64,000 nucleotides of DNA from UBA6168 sp964573725 (GTDB taxonomy: Bacteria; Bacteroidota; Bacteroidia; Chitinophagales; Saprospiraceae), in the NCBI GenBank assembly GCA_964573725.1, contig CAZNLJ010000006.1:62001-126000 (forward strand), written 5' to 3'. The translations under genes and the position numbers were made by a program. Position 1 is the stretch's first letter, and each line of letters begins with the position of its first letter. The notes below the pieces were generated by a model that worked only from the letters and a program-made list of their open reading frames with translations, made no database searches and was not told the origin of the DNA. Below, piece by piece: positions 35,511 to 45,111 of the stretch.

Positions 35511-38500
35511 TTGGACACGACTGCCAACATTCCGCGGAAAAGCCGGCTGCAGCTCCTGCTGCCTGCCGCCTGCCGCCCTGCCCTGATGGCCCTGTGGCTT
35601 ACCCTCGCGGGTTCGACGGGCCTCACCGCCCAGATTTGGTTCGAAAATTTCGACGCCTATCCGAACGGCACCATCAATGCGCCTCCGAAATGGACTTCCT
35701 ACGCCAACGATTGTGATGACGGCGGCATCAATACCGCGAGCAGCCAATGGGGAGTCTGGGACGGCGTCTTCACCGTCAATGACATCGAAGGGGACTGCTG
35801 CCCCGGGCCAGGTGGCGACAACGACAACGGCTGGCTCTCGGAGGTCATCGACATCGCCGGCTTTTGCGATGTGTCCGCTTCCATGCTCGTGACGTTCGAC
35901 GGGGCTTTGGAATGCGACGATCCCGCCAATCCGATCTTCACCTGCAATGGGTCTTCCGACAATAGCCACGACCAGGTCGTGGTGGAGTACAAGTTGGACA
36001 ACGGGCCTTTCCAACAGATGGGTTATGTCTGCGGCGGGAACGGCGGTGGTACCATCGGGGTGACCGGCCTGAACGGCAATACCCTGCAACTGCGCTTTTT
36101 TGCGGCCAACAAGGCCAATACCGAGTACTACTTCATCGATTTCATCGTCGTGGAAGGCGGTGCAGGGACGACCCCGCTCTTCAATCCCATCGGCCCGGTC
36201 TGCGAGAACGCCGCCCCGATACCGCTGCCCGGCGTTTCCACCAACGGCATCACGGGCAGCTGGGATGTCGGCACCACCTTCGTGCCGGCCGGCCAGGGCG
36301 GCAACCTGGTCACCCTGATCTTTACCCCCGACCCGGGGCAATGCGCCGCTGCGACCACCCTCGACATACAAGTCCTGCCGACGGTCTCGGTACAGCCGGC
36401 ACCCATCGGGCCTTTCTGTACCACCGATCCGCCGGTGGCCTTGCCTGCCGGCATCAACGGCATCAACGGTACCTGGGCCGGCCCCGGTGTCACGGCCGGT
36501 GTCTTCCAGCCCGCCGGATCGGGGCCCGGTACGTTCAGCCTGGTTTTCACCCCCTTCGGCGGACAATGTGCCGTTCCGGCCTCGCTGCCGGTTACCGTCT
36601 CCGCCACCCCTTCCGCAAATGCCACCACCCTGGTGGCCTGCGGTGCCAACGGTATCGCCACCTTCGACCTGACGGCCGCCGCCGCACTCGTCAACAACCA
36701 GCCGGGGACGGCCGTAAGCTGGTATGAGGATCCCGCCGGCAACACACCGGTCGCCGATCCCGCCGCCTACATCGCCTCGAACGGCACCCTGGTCTATGCC
36801 TTCGTCTCCCAAAACGGCTGTACATCCGGCCCCGCCGCCATCCTGCTGACGGTGAACGCCGCCACCGCCCCTCCTGTCACCGGCGTTCCGGCTTCGGTTT
36901 GTCAGAATGCCGGTCCCCTGCCCTTGCCGACGATACAAGGCGGCATCAACGGGCAATGGTCCGGTCCCGGGGTCAGCAACAACAGCTTCCAGCCGGCCGG
37001 CCTCTCCGGCCCGGTTTCCCTGGTGTTCACCCCGGTCGCTTCCGCATGTGCCTTGCCGGCCACCTTCCTCCTCACGGTGACGCCGCCCGGCCCGGTCACT
37101 TTGTCGGGTGTTCCCGGATCCTGGTGCCAGACCGCCGGCGTGTTGCCGCTTCCCGGGAACCAGTCCGGTACCACGGGGACCTGGTCCGGCTCCGGTGTAT
37201 TGAACAACACCTTCGATCCGAGCGGCATCACCGGACTGGTGGACCTGACCTTCACACCTGCCGGCAATGCCTGCTTGTTGCCGACCGGCTGGCAGCTGAA
37301 TGTCCTCGAACCGGAGACGCCCGCCTTATCCGGCTTGCCGGATACCGTCTGCGCAGGTGCCGACCCCATCGCCCTGCCGACGGAGCAAGGCGCTTACACG
37401 GGGACTTGGTCCGGTCCCGGGGTTGCCGCCAATGCCTTCGACCCCGCCGGCCTATCGGGTCCGGTCAGCCTCACCTTCACGCCGGGTGGCAGCGGATGTG
37501 TGTACAACGCGGTCTTTGTCATGACCGTCGCTCCGGCGGTCGTTCCGCAATTGGACAGCGCCCAGCTGTGCCAGACGGCACCGCCCCTGGACCTTGGTAC
37601 GCTCGTGGACCCCGCCTTCCCGGCCGGCGCCTGGTCCGGCCCGGGGGTCTCCGGCAACCTGTTCGACCCCGCCGGCCTGACCGGTCCGACGACGCTCTCC
37701 TTCCTCGCCACCGCCGGCTGTGCGGAACCTGCGCTTACCGTGGTGGATGTCTTCCCACCGGTGCAACCTGTCCTGGCTTCGGCCGCGGTTTGTGTCCAGG
37801 AAGATTCCCTGCCTCTTTCCCTACTGGCCGACCCCCTCTTTCCGGTGGGTACCTGGACCGGCCCCGGGGTTTCCGGCGCCCTGTTCCTCCCCGCGGGCTT
37901 GTCCGGTCCGGTGACCCTCACCTTTCTTCCGGCGGTTTCCTGCCCGGCGGAGGCCGTCACCACGGTGACGGTGCATACGGCCCCTTTCTTTACCCAACTG
38001 GAAACGACCTGCGACCTGGCCACCCAATCCTACACGGTCAGCTTCCAACCTTCCGGTGGTGATTCCTTGACTTATACGGTCGACGGACTGCCTTTGCCGG
38101 GGCCTTTGTTCGTATCCGGCCCCTTGCCCAGCGGACAGGCCTACCAGTTCCTGTTGGATGACGGCAACGGTTGTGGACCGGTGGCCGTCGCCGGATCGGT
38201 CAACTGCGATTGCGCCACCTCCGCCGGCACCTTGGATGCGGAAGGAAGCCCCTTGTCCCTGTGCATGGAAGCGCCTTTCGAAGTGCCCCACAACGGGGAC
38301 GAAGTCATCGGGGCGACCGACCTGCTGCGTTTTATCCTGCATGACAATCCGGGTACGCAGCCGGGGAATATCCTCGCCGTCAGCGACTCGACCTGGTTCG
38401 AATTTCCGGCCGGTGTCAATCCCGGACAGACCTATTATCTGTCCGCCATGGCCGGCGCCATGGCGGGCAACGGCCAGGTCGACCTGAACGACCCCTGCCT

Positions 38501-41237
38501 GTCGGTCTCCCCGGGCGTACCGGTCTCGTTTCATTACGTCGACCTGACCCTCCCCGCGTCGGATACCCTGTGCGACGGGGAATGCCTCGACCTGCCGGTC
38601 GGCCTGGCCGGTGTGGCGCCCTTCGGCTTGAGCTTGTCGGTGACCGATGGGCAAATGGTGTACGAGGACACCTTCCCGGGGGTGAACAGTCCTTTTGTCC
38701 TCCAAAGCTGTCTCCAGGTGCTGGGCCTCGGTCCGGGCCTGCTCGACCTGCAGGTTACCGGCCTCGTCGATGCCGACGGATGTACGGCCACGGAAAGCGG
38801 CGACCTGCCGTCCATGGAGCTGCTCCTCCTGCCGCCTGCGGCCGGTGTCGTGGAACAGACCTTGTGCGCCGGGGATTCCCTGACCGTAGGCGGTATCGTT
38901 TTCGACGCGCAGCATCCCGCCGACACCTTGTTGTTGCCGGGAATCGGGGTGGGCGGCTGCGACAGTTCCCTGGTGGTCAACCTCCAGTTCCTGCCGGAGC
39001 CGGTGTTCCTGGTCATGGAGAGCCGGTGTGCGGGGGACAGCCTGCTGGCGGGCGGGGTTTGGTTCCACAGCGGCTTCCCAAGCGGCTCCGTCGTGTTGCC
39101 GGCTGCGGCGGCGAACGGTTGTGATTCGACCATAGAGGTGGTGCTGACTTTCCAGCCGGTGCCGACCACTGTCCTGTCGCAGACACTTTGTCCGGATGAC
39201 AGCCTCCTGGTGAACGGCGTCCCTTATCATGCCGCAAACCCCGAAGGTACGGAAGTCATTCCCGCCGGCAGCTACCTGGGCTGCGATTCCGTAGTGGTCG
39301 TCGACCTGTCCTTCCACTTGCCGGCGGTACTGGACTTTACCCAAACCTTGTGCACCGGGGGCAGCGTGGTGCTGGCGGGAACGACCTACGATGAAAACAA
39401 TCCGACCGATACGGTCATCCTGGCCGGTGCCGGGGGCTACGGATGTGATTCTTTCATTTACATACAGCTGACGTTCAATGAGGTCGTCCTTGCCACCTTC
39501 GCCGATACCCTCTGTCCGGGCGCCAGCCTGACGGTCGGCGGGGTGGTCTATGACATCAACCAGCCCGCCGGCACGGAAGTCTTTCCGGGGGGCAGCTACC
39601 TGGGCTGCGACTCGGTGGTGACGGTCGACCTGACCTTCCTCCCGCCGGCCGTGTCCATGCTGGTGGACACCTTGTGTGCCGGGAGCTTCCTGGTGGTCAA
39701 CGGGATCCTTTACGATGCCGGCCATCCTTCCGGTACGGAGATCTTGTCGGGGGGCAGCTACCTGGGCTGTGACTCGGTGGTGACGGTCGACCTGACCTTT
39801 CTGCCGCCGGCCGTCGATACCTTGTCGCCGCTGCTTTGCGCCGGCACTTCCGTCACCATCGACGGGGTGCTTTTCGACGAAAGCCAACCCGTGGGAACCA
39901 TTGCGTACCCGGGCGGGGGATACCTGGGCTGCGATTCCGCCTTGGTCGTCCAACTGGCCTTCCTGCCGCCGGCACAAGGAAGTTGGTCGGACACCTTATG
40001 TCCGGGCGGAAGCTATACCCTCCAGGGGGTGACTTTCGATATCAGCCAGCCTTCCGGAACCGTCGTTTTGCCGCAGGCCGCCTGGACGGGCTGTGATTCC
40101 GTCGTCCAGGTGTCCCTGACCTTCAGCGACGCGGTGACGGCGACTTTCGCACCCTCCCTTTGCCCCGGCGAGGTGGTGTTCATCAACGGCACCCTTTATT
40201 TTGCCGGCAATCCGACCGGATCGGAAACCTTTCCGGGGGGCAGCTACCTGGGCTGTGATTCCACCGTCCTGGTGAGCCTCAGCTACTATCCGGATGCGGT
40301 CGGCAGCGTATCGGTCACCCTGCCACCGGACGGGTCCGTGGTGGTCAACGGCACCTTGTACAATCTCTTCAATCCTTCCGGGACGGAGGTCCTGCCGGGT
40401 GGCAGTGTGAACGGTTGCGATTCGGTGGTGCTGGTGGACCTTACCTTCCTGCAGACCTTGGTGCCGGACATAGTCCTCGTTCCGCCGGCTTGCAAAGGTG
40501 GGGCGGACGGGGAGGTCCGGATAGAATCCCTGCTCGGCGGCGACCCGCCCTACACCATTTCCCTGACCGGCTATCCTTCGCAGACCACAGCCGATTTTCC
40601 GGTTGCGTTCGAGGGCTTGCCGACCGGCTTTTACTTCCTGTTGGTCAAGGATGCGGCGGGTAACAGCTATGCGGCGGAACTGCTGCTGCCGGATCCGCCG
40701 CCTTTGGTCCTGGATGCCGGGCCGGACCAGGTCTTGTCGTTGGGTACCGGTACGACCCTGTCGCCGACCGCAGGTTTTGCGGTGGAGACCTGGAGCTGGT
40801 CACCGCCGGATTTCCTGAGTTGTACGGATTGCGAAAACCCGTCCGTCCTGTCCCCATCCGGCGAGACCACCTATACCCTGTCGGTCCTCACGGCGGCAGG
40901 TTGCACCGCTTCCGACGAGGTGGTGATAGCCGTACAGCCGGTGCGGCGTGTTTACGTACCGAATGCGTTCAGTCCGGATGGGGACGGCATCAACGAATTC
41001 CTGCATGTCTTTGCGGGGCCCGGGATACGGGCGGTACCTCGTTTCCAGGTGTTCGACCGGTGGGGCGGCCGGATGTATGAGGAAGCGGACCTGGACCTGG
41101 GGGATACCGGTTCCGGATGGGACGGGCGCCATCGGGGGGAGGATATGCCGGCCGGTGTCTATGTATGGGTAGCGGAAGTCGAATTCGTGGACGGGGTCGT
41201 CCTGGTGCTGAAAGGAGAGGTCAATCTCCTGCGGTAG
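35511..41237 (+). CDS. 1908-aa repetitive T9SS type B adhesin
   Basis: A giant secreted protein. The frame starts at a TTG (35511), giving a long signal region ending GSTGLTAQ; an ATG at 35586 would leave a shorter but adequate signal. Residues about 25-215 are an N-terminal domain with Cys and Asp-Asn clusters, possibly lectin-like. Residues about 225-840 carry eight or so Ig-like repeats with 'G.W.GPGV....F.PAG..GPV.LTFTP'. A linker domain of about 280 residues follows, then ten 54-aa repeats (about 1115-1650), a SprB-like repeat (CKGGADGEVRIESLLGGDPP), and the type B sorting domain (YVPNAFSPDGDGINEFLHVF to VNLLR). It is likely a surface adhesin or fibre. No PorP/SprF gene adjoins it. Confidence 0.9.
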   Translation: MDTTANIPRKSRLQLLLPAACRPALMALWLTLAGSTGLTAQIWFENFDAYPNGTINAPPKWTSYANDCDDGGINTASSQWGVWDGVFTVNDIEGDCCPGPGGDNDNGWLSEVIDIAGFCDVSASMLVTFDGALECDDPANPIFTCNGSSDNSHDQVVVEYKLDNGPFQQMGYVCGGNGGGTIGVTGLNGNTLQLRFFAANKANTEYYFIDFIVVEGGAGTTPLFNPIGPVCENAAPIPLPGVSTNGITGSWDVGTTFVPAGQGGNLVTLIFTPDPGQCAAATTLDIQVLPTVSVQPAPIGPFCTTDPPVALPAGINGINGTWAGPGVTAGVFQPAGSGPGTFSLVFTPFGGQCAVPASLPVTVSATPSANATTLVACGANGIATFDLTAAAALVNNQPGTAVSWYEDPAGNTPVADPAAYIASNGTLVYAFVSQNGCTSGPAAILLTVNAATAPPVTGVPASVCQNAGPLPLPTIQGGINGQWSGPGVSNNSFQPAGLSGPVSLVFTPVASACALPATFLLTVTPPGPVTLSGVPGSWCQTAGVLPLPGNQSGTTGTWSGSGVLNNTFDPSGITGLVDLTFTPAGNACLLPTGWQLNVLEPETPALSGLPDTVCAGADPIALPTEQGAYTGTWSGPGVAANAFDPAGLSGPVSLTFTPGGSGCVYNAVFVMTVAPAVVPQLDSAQLCQTAPPLDLGTLVDPAFPAGAWSGPGVSGNLFDPAGLTGPTTLSFLATAGCAEPALTVVDVFPPVQPVLASAAVCVQEDSLPLSLLADPLFPVGTWTGPGVSGALFLPAGLSGPVTLTFLPAVSCPAEAVTTVTVHTAPFFTQLETTCDLATQSYTVSFQPSGGDSLTYTVDGLPLPGPLFVSGPLPSGQAYQFLLDDGNGCGPVAVAGSVNCDCATSAGTLDAEGSPLSLCMEAPFEVPHNGDEVIGATDLLRFILHDNPGTQPGNILAVSDSTWFEFPAGVNPGQTYYLSAMAGAMAGNGQVDLNDPCLSVSPGVPVSFHYVDLTLPASDTLCDGECLDLPVGLAGVAPFGLSLSVTDGQMVYEDTFPGVNSPFVLQSCLQVLGLGPGLLDLQVTGLVDADGCTATESGDLPSMELLLLPPAAGVVEQTLCAGDSLTVGGIVFDAQHPADTLLLPGIGVGGCDSSLVVNLQFLPEPVFLVMESRCAGDSLLAGGVWFHSGFPSGSVVLPAAAANGCDSTIEVVLTFQPVPTTVLSQTLCPDDSLLVNGVPYHAANPEGTEVIPAGSYLGCDSVVVVDLSFHLPAVLDFTQTLCTGGSVVLAGTTYDENNPTDTVILAGAGGYGCDSFIYIQLTFNEVVLATFADTLCPGASLTVGGVVYDINQPAGTEVFPGGSYLGCDSVVTVDLTFLPPAVSMLVDTLCAGSFLVVNGILYDAGHPSGTEILSGGSYLGCDSVVTVDLTFLPPAVDTLSPLLCAGTSVTIDGVLFDESQPVGTIAYPGGGYLGCDSALVVQLAFLPPAQGSWSDTLCPGGSYTLQGVTFDISQPSGTVVLPQAAWTGCDSVVQVSLTFSDAVTATFAPSLCPGEVVFINGTLYFAGNPTGSETFPGGSYLGCDSTVLVSLSYYPDAVGSVSVTLPPDGSVVVNGTLYNLFNPSGTEVLPGGSVNGCDSVVLVDLTFLQTLVPDIVLVPPACKGGADGEVRIESLLGGDPPYTISLTGYPSQTTADFPVAFEGLPTGFYFLLVKDAAGNSYAAELLLPDPPPLVLDAGPDQVLSLGTGTTLSPTAGFAVETWSWSPPDFLSCTDCENPSVLSPSGETTYTLSVLTAAGCTASDEVVIAVQPVRRVYVPNAFSPDGDGINEFLHVFAGPGIRAVPRFQVFDRWGGRMYEEADLDLGDTGSGWDGRHRGEDMPAGVYVWVAEVEFVDGVVLVLKGEVNLLR
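38857..40450 (+). repeat. Ten tandem 54-aa (162-bp) repeats inside the adhesin
   Basis: Each unit has 'LC.G.sl.v.G..yd...p.gt.v.pggsylGCDSvv.v.LtFlp', with one Cys in LC and one in GCDS; the last unit replaces the first Cys (TLPPDGS). Some neighbours are nearly identical in DNA, for example around 39591 and 39753, exactly 162 bp apart. Recent expansion or conversion is likely, and copy number may vary between strains. Confidence 0.85.
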
Positions 41238-41246
41238 GCACCCGGA

Positions 41247-41645
41247 TCACCGGCCGCCCTTGGTGCGGATCAGGACCACCCCGTTTGCGCCCCGCAGGCC
41301 GTATTGGGCGCTGCCTTCGGCGGCGCTGAGCACCCGGACCGACCGGACTTCCTCGATGACGACCAGCCGGGCCGCCTCCTGGTAGCTGTCCGCATAAGCG
41401 CTGCCGTCGACGACAAAAAGCGGTTCGACATTACCGGTGATGGTATCCGCACTGCGGATATACACCACGATGGTACCCGCCACATCCGTCACCCGGACCT
41501 TAGGGTCCCGGCGGAGATAATCCGCAAGCGATTGGAAGGCGGATTGGGCGGGGTTTTCGATGGTGGCCTCCGGCAGTTTCGTCGTACAGGCCTGGAGCAA
41601 TGCCAGGAAGGAGGTGAGGAGTACGGAGGCGGTAAATTTATGCAT
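41247..41645 (-). CDS. Stand-alone TonB plug-domain lipoprotein
   Basis: A 132-aa protein made of a lipoprotein signal (lipobox LQAC, Cys20) and a TonB-receptor plug domain without a barrel. EPLFVVDGSAYADSYQ and VRVLSAAEGSAQYGLRGANG, then VVLIRTKGG, match SusC plugs closely. Such isolated plugs may be remnants or independent carriers, perhaps blocking or docking on SusC barrels. The gene lies 10 bp downstream of the T9SS protein on the same strand, so the two form an operon. Confidence 0.82.
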   Translation of the reverse strand: MHKFTASVLLTSFLALLQACTTKLPEATIENPAQSAFQSLADYLRRDPKVRVTDVAGTIVVYIRSADTITGNVEPLFVVDGSAYADSYQEAARLVVIEEVRSVRVLSAAEGSAQYGLRGANGVVLIRTKGGR

Positions 41646-41655
41646 GTGTGATTCG

Positions 41656-42897
41656 TTAAAAGGATAAGAAACGCAGGGTTGCGGAGCCGTCCGGGCCGTC
41701 GATGCGAAGGAAGTGGATACCGGCCGGCAAACCGGCCGGCAGTTCGATTGTGTGAAGACCGGAAAATGTGGTCAGGTTCCAGGACCGCAAGGTATTCCCG
41801 AGCCGGTCGACGAGGGTCAGCGAGCAGCCGGTCGGCAGGGAAGCCCCCCGGAGCTGCAGGAAGGGTTGGTCCGTCGGATTCGGGAAAATCCGCCAGGCGG
41901 TGGCGTCGGGCGTTTCCGCCGCGACGGTTCCGGTGGGGGTCGGCAGCCAGGGGGACAGGTCGAAAGCGAGCAGCCGCGGGGGAAGGACCGCGTACCGTTC
42001 CGAGCAGATGAACCCATGGCGGTCGCCTGAAAAGGCGATGCCTTCCGGTTGGCTGGTGAACAGGGCGCTGCCCATGGATACCTTGCGTTTGTTTCCGCGG
42101 AAAAAATCGTTGCCGGGATAGTCCCATAGCATCCAGAGGAAGGTCTCGCTGGTACTGACGTTGTAACCGAGCAGGACCGCCGTGCCGTCGCCCATGATAT
42201 CGGCGCCGGTGATCTGCCCCTGCACGGTGAAGCTGTCTCGTAGCAAGGCGACATGTGTGCCGGGTTGGGCCGGCAGGACATAATGGCGGGTCTTGAAATC
42301 CGTCCAGTTCTTGGAAAAGATATGGAGGGAATCGCCATGGGCGAAGAAAGCTTCGCAATCGAAGTTATGGGCGTTGTGGCCGAATTGGAAATTGGTCTGG
42401 TCGCTGAAGCTGAACTGGATGATTTCCGGCACCGGGATGCCGTTTTCCAGGGCGGATTTGGCGATCCGGGCGATGTGGAGGTCCGTCCGGTTGCCGCCGT
42501 TGTTTCCGAAATCTCCGATGTAGAGGTATTGGTCGTCGGTGGCCACGTCCTCCCAGTCGATATTATCCAAACCGGGGATGGTGAGGCTGAGGGAAACCGT
42601 CCCGTCCAGGGTATCGAGTGCGTATAGTTTCTCCGGGTTGCCGCCGTCCTCATGGGACCAAAGCCGGCCGCCGGCCATGGCCAGGCCGGAGCATTCCTCG
42701 AGGGAGGCGGGCAGGACGGCGACCTGTTCCGGGGTGAAGGCAGTGGACGGATAGAGGCAGGAACCGTCGTTTTGGGTGGCGAGGGGATTGAAATTCAAGG
42801 CCAGGGGGTCGGTACAGCCCGGTTGCGACCAGCCCGGTAGGGCGGGAAACAAACATAGCAGCCCGGTGAAAGTCCCGGAGATGATCGGATGGCGCAT
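41656..42897 (-). CDS. T9SS type A secreted protein with beta-propeller-like core
   Basis: A 413-aa exported protein. The start MRHPIISGTFTG at 42897 gives a signal peptide cut near GWSQ. It begins with the motif GCTDPLALNFNPLATQNDGS, common in secreted Bacteroidota proteins. The core (EDVATDDQYLYIGDFGNNGG, EAFFAHGDSLHIFSKNW, MGSALFTSQPEGIAFSGD) looks like a six-blade propeller binding an unknown ligand. The type A sorting domain has WRIFPNPTDQPFLQL and IHFLRIDGPDGSATLRF. Longer N-terminal versions are unsupported. Confidence 0.85.
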   Translation of the reverse strand: MRHPIISGTFTGLLCLFPALPGWSQPGCTDPLALNFNPLATQNDGSCLYPSTAFTPEQVAVLPASLEECSGLAMAGGRLWSHEDGGNPEKLYALDTLDGTVSLSLTIPGLDNIDWEDVATDDQYLYIGDFGNNGGNRTDLHIARIAKSALENGIPVPEIIQFSFSDQTNFQFGHNAHNFDCEAFFAHGDSLHIFSKNWTDFKTRHYVLPAQPGTHVALLRDSFTVQGQITGADIMGDGTAVLLGYNVSTSETFLWMLWDYPGNDFFRGNKRKVSMGSALFTSQPEGIAFSGDRHGFICSERYAVLPPRLLAFDLSPWLPTPTGTVAAETPDATAWRIFPNPTDQPFLQLRGASLPTGCSLTLVDRLGNTLRSWNLTTFSGLHTIELPAGLPAGIHFLRIDGPDGSATLRFLSF

Positions 42898-43260
42898 GGT
42901 GGATGGTCGGTATGGCCGCGGCGCCCGGCTTCGGGGGCGCATGCGGGTGGTTTCGGCAAAAGTAAGGCCGGAAAGTCGATTTTTTGGTCGGCTGCGGCCA
43001 TAAACCTGCGGGAGGACTTGACGGTGGCGCAACCTTTTCTGACCTTGCGGCCGGATGGAGGCAAGCCAGGAACATATCCACCCGGGGTGGAAAGCGGTTC
43101 GGCGGGAAAAAGCCGGGGTAAGTCCGGCATGGCAACCGAAGCCAAGTTATAAATAAACGGATATCCAGACAAGCTGTGCGGCGCGATTTCCCCATTTCGT
43201 GGAAAGGGGGAGCGGACAAGGCCGGAACGACCGGAAAGGCGGGCAACAGATGACAAGACA
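42898..43260. other. Divergent intergenic region
   Basis: 363 bp between the T9SS/plug operon and the fusion-protein operon. It holds the -7 box above and a second near match on the same strand (TAACTTGG, within 43139-43152). No gene is visible. No clear promoter for the plus-strand operon was found. Confidence 0.5.
42957..42964 (-). promoter_or_regulatory. -7 element for the T9SS/plug operon
   Basis: TACTTTTG on the minus strand, full match to TAnnTTTG, 60 bases upstream of the ATG at 42897. No convincing -33 TTTG. Confidence 0.4.
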
Positions 43261-44289
43261 GTGAAAAAGTATACAGGTATCATACTCCTGGGGGCCCTTT
43301 TGTTGGCCAGCCGGTTGCCGTTGGACGTACCGTTCCACCTGGAGAGCGCCGCCTATGTGTTGCCGGTCCGGCAATGGGTATTGGACAGGCACCCGGACGG
43401 AACCGTCACGACGGCGGTGCGGGGTCCGGTGGACGGGGTGGTTGCGGACCAGGCGGCCTACCAGTTCGACCGGAGCGACCAGGTTTTCTTCCGGCTGTCG
43501 GCCGGTGCGGTCGGCGAAGGGGACACCCTGCTGGTCTTGCGTTCCAACCGCTTGGAGGAGCAATTGGTCGAGCTGCGCAACCGCCTGGCCGTGGAGCGGG
43601 CGGCCCTGGAAGTGGTGGAAACCGGGGAAAAGCCGGAATTGCGGGCGCAGCTCGCGCACTCGGTCCGACTGGCCCGGGAGAACCTGTCCTTACAGGAAAA
43701 ATTGGTCGACCGCGCGCGCAGGTCCTACGAAGAGGGGCTGGTATCCTTGCAAGAGCTGGAGGTGGCGGAGAATGCCTATCGGGCCGCCCAACTGCAATCG
43801 GAGGTCGTAGCGGAGGAGCAGGCGGTGGTGGATACCGGGGAGAAGCCGGAGACACGCCGGTTGTCCCGCGCCCGGATCACGGCCCTTGCGAACCAGGTTG
43901 CGTTCCTGGAGGAAAAGGTCCGGGGCTATGTGGTCAAGGCGCCCTTCGGGGGTCGGTTGCGGGAAGTGCCCCTGCCGGAAGGGCAGCAGTGGATATTGGA
44001 GGATACGGGCGCGAGCCAGCTGACGGTACCGGTGCGGTTGCGGGACGTTTCCGTATTCTCACCCGGTGATACCGTCCTGGTGTCCTGGCCGGCCCCGCTG
44101 CGGACCCTCCGGTGCCGGGTGACGGCGGTGGGGCAGGACGTGCGGGTGTTGGACCTGGAGCAGGTGGTGCTGGTCACCCTGCAAACACGGGAAAGCGGGC
44201 TGGTCCGGGGCGGTCCGGTCCGGTGCCGGCTGGACCTGGGCAAGGTACGCTTATCCGAATTTCTGACACGGTCGCTCGGCTGGCGGTAG
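43261..44289 (+). CDS. HlyD-like membrane fusion protein
   Basis: A 342-aa periplasmic adaptor anchored by an N-terminal hydrophobic segment (GIILLGALLLASRLP). A biotinyl-lipoyl-like half-barrel (VRGPVDGVVADQ) precedes a long coiled coil (about 98-220: RLEEQLVELRNRLAVERAAL to FLEEKV), then the second lipoyl half (GYVVKAPFGGRLREV) and a beta-barrel domain. The start is GTG (43261). Adaptors of this kind link inner-membrane pumps to outer-membrane channels, but neither is encoded here; instead a VTC gene follows after 30 bp. It may form a new envelope complex with the next two products. Confidence 0.82.
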   Translation: MKKYTGIILLGALLLASRLPLDVPFHLESAAYVLPVRQWVLDRHPDGTVTTAVRGPVDGVVADQAAYQFDRSDQVFFRLSAGAVGEGDTLLVLRSNRLEEQLVELRNRLAVERAALEVVETGEKPELRAQLAHSVRLARENLSLQEKLVDRARRSYEEGLVSLQELEVAENAYRAAQLQSEVVAEEQAVVDTGEKPETRRLSRARITALANQVAFLEEKVRGYVVKAPFGGRLREVPLPEGQQWILEDTGASQLTVPVRLRDVSVFSPGDTVLVSWPAPLRTLRCRVTAVGQDVRVLDLEQVVLVTLQTRESGLVRGGPVRCRLDLGKVRLSEFLTRSLGWR

Positions 44290-44319
44290 CGCCGGCCGGG
44301 GTGCCACAACAAGACTTTC

Positions 44320-45111
44320 ATGCTGCGGTTCGAACACAAATACATACTGCCGGCGGAGCAGCTGGACCCGCTCCGGCACCGGATCCTTCCGTTCATGGTA
44401 CCGGACCGGCATGCGGAGCGGACCGGCGGCAGCTACACCGTCCGGAGCATCTATTTCGAAACGGAGGCACGGGATTCCTACCAGCAGAAAATCGCGGGGT
44501 TGAAACGGCGCAACAAGTTGCGGTTGCGGGGTTACGGAACTCCGGATGAGGGCCATCCTGTCTTTTTCGAAATCAAGGAAAAGGTGGACGAGCCGCTGGA
44601 GAAGTTCCGGGCCCGCCTCACCTATGCGCAAGCCCGGGCGGTGTTGGCCGGTACGCCGCCGGAGGAATTCCTGCGGCCGGAAGCCGGTCGGGACCGGGAG
44701 CTCAACAACGTCCGTCGATTCCTGTACCAACTACATATCCGTCAGATGCGGCCGTTTGTGACCGTCGTATACGAAAGGGAGCCTTACTTGTCCATTCTGG
44801 GAGACCGCGACAACGACCTGCGCATCACCTTCGACCGAAACCTGCGGGCCGTGCCTTCGCCGGCCTTGTCGGACCTCTTCGGGGAAGAAGCGGTACAGCC
44901 CGTCATGGACCGGCACTTCATCCTGGAAATCAAGTTCAACCGCCAGCTGCCCGGCTGGGTACGTGCCTTGACGGCAGGCCTGGGAATGGTCAAGGTGCCC
45001 GCGTCCAAGTATCAGCTGTCCGTGGAGGCTTGTCCCGCGCTACTAACCCCGGGTGTGTGGCCGCCGCAGGTTCCCCGCTCCGGAAAGCAATTCCGTCCCG
45101 CCTATGTTTGA
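44320..45111 (+). CDS. VTC-domain protein (polyphosphate polymerase-like)
   Basis: A 263-aa tunnel-fold protein of the VTC family, whose eukaryotic Vtc4 makes inorganic polyphosphate from ATP. The basic and acidic residues lining the tunnel are visible: RFEHKYILP at the start, VRSIYFETEARDSYQQKIAG, KRRNKLRLRGYG, FFEIKEKVDEP, and ILEIKFNRQLPGWV near the end. No SPX domain. It overlaps the following DUF4956 gene by 8 bp, a pairing common in bacteria. Whether it makes polyphosphate here is not known. Confidence 0.9.
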   Translation: MLRFEHKYILPAEQLDPLRHRILPFMVPDRHAERTGGSYTVRSIYFETEARDSYQQKIAGLKRRNKLRLRGYGTPDEGHPVFFEIKEKVDEPLEKFRARLTYAQARAVLAGTPPEEFLRPEAGRDRELNNVRRFLYQLHIRQMRPFVTVVYEREPYLSILGDRDNDLRITFDRNLRAVPSPALSDLFGEEAVQPVMDRHFILEIKFNRQLPGWVRALTAGLGMVKVPASKYQLSVEACPALLTPGVWPPQVPRSGKQFRPAYV

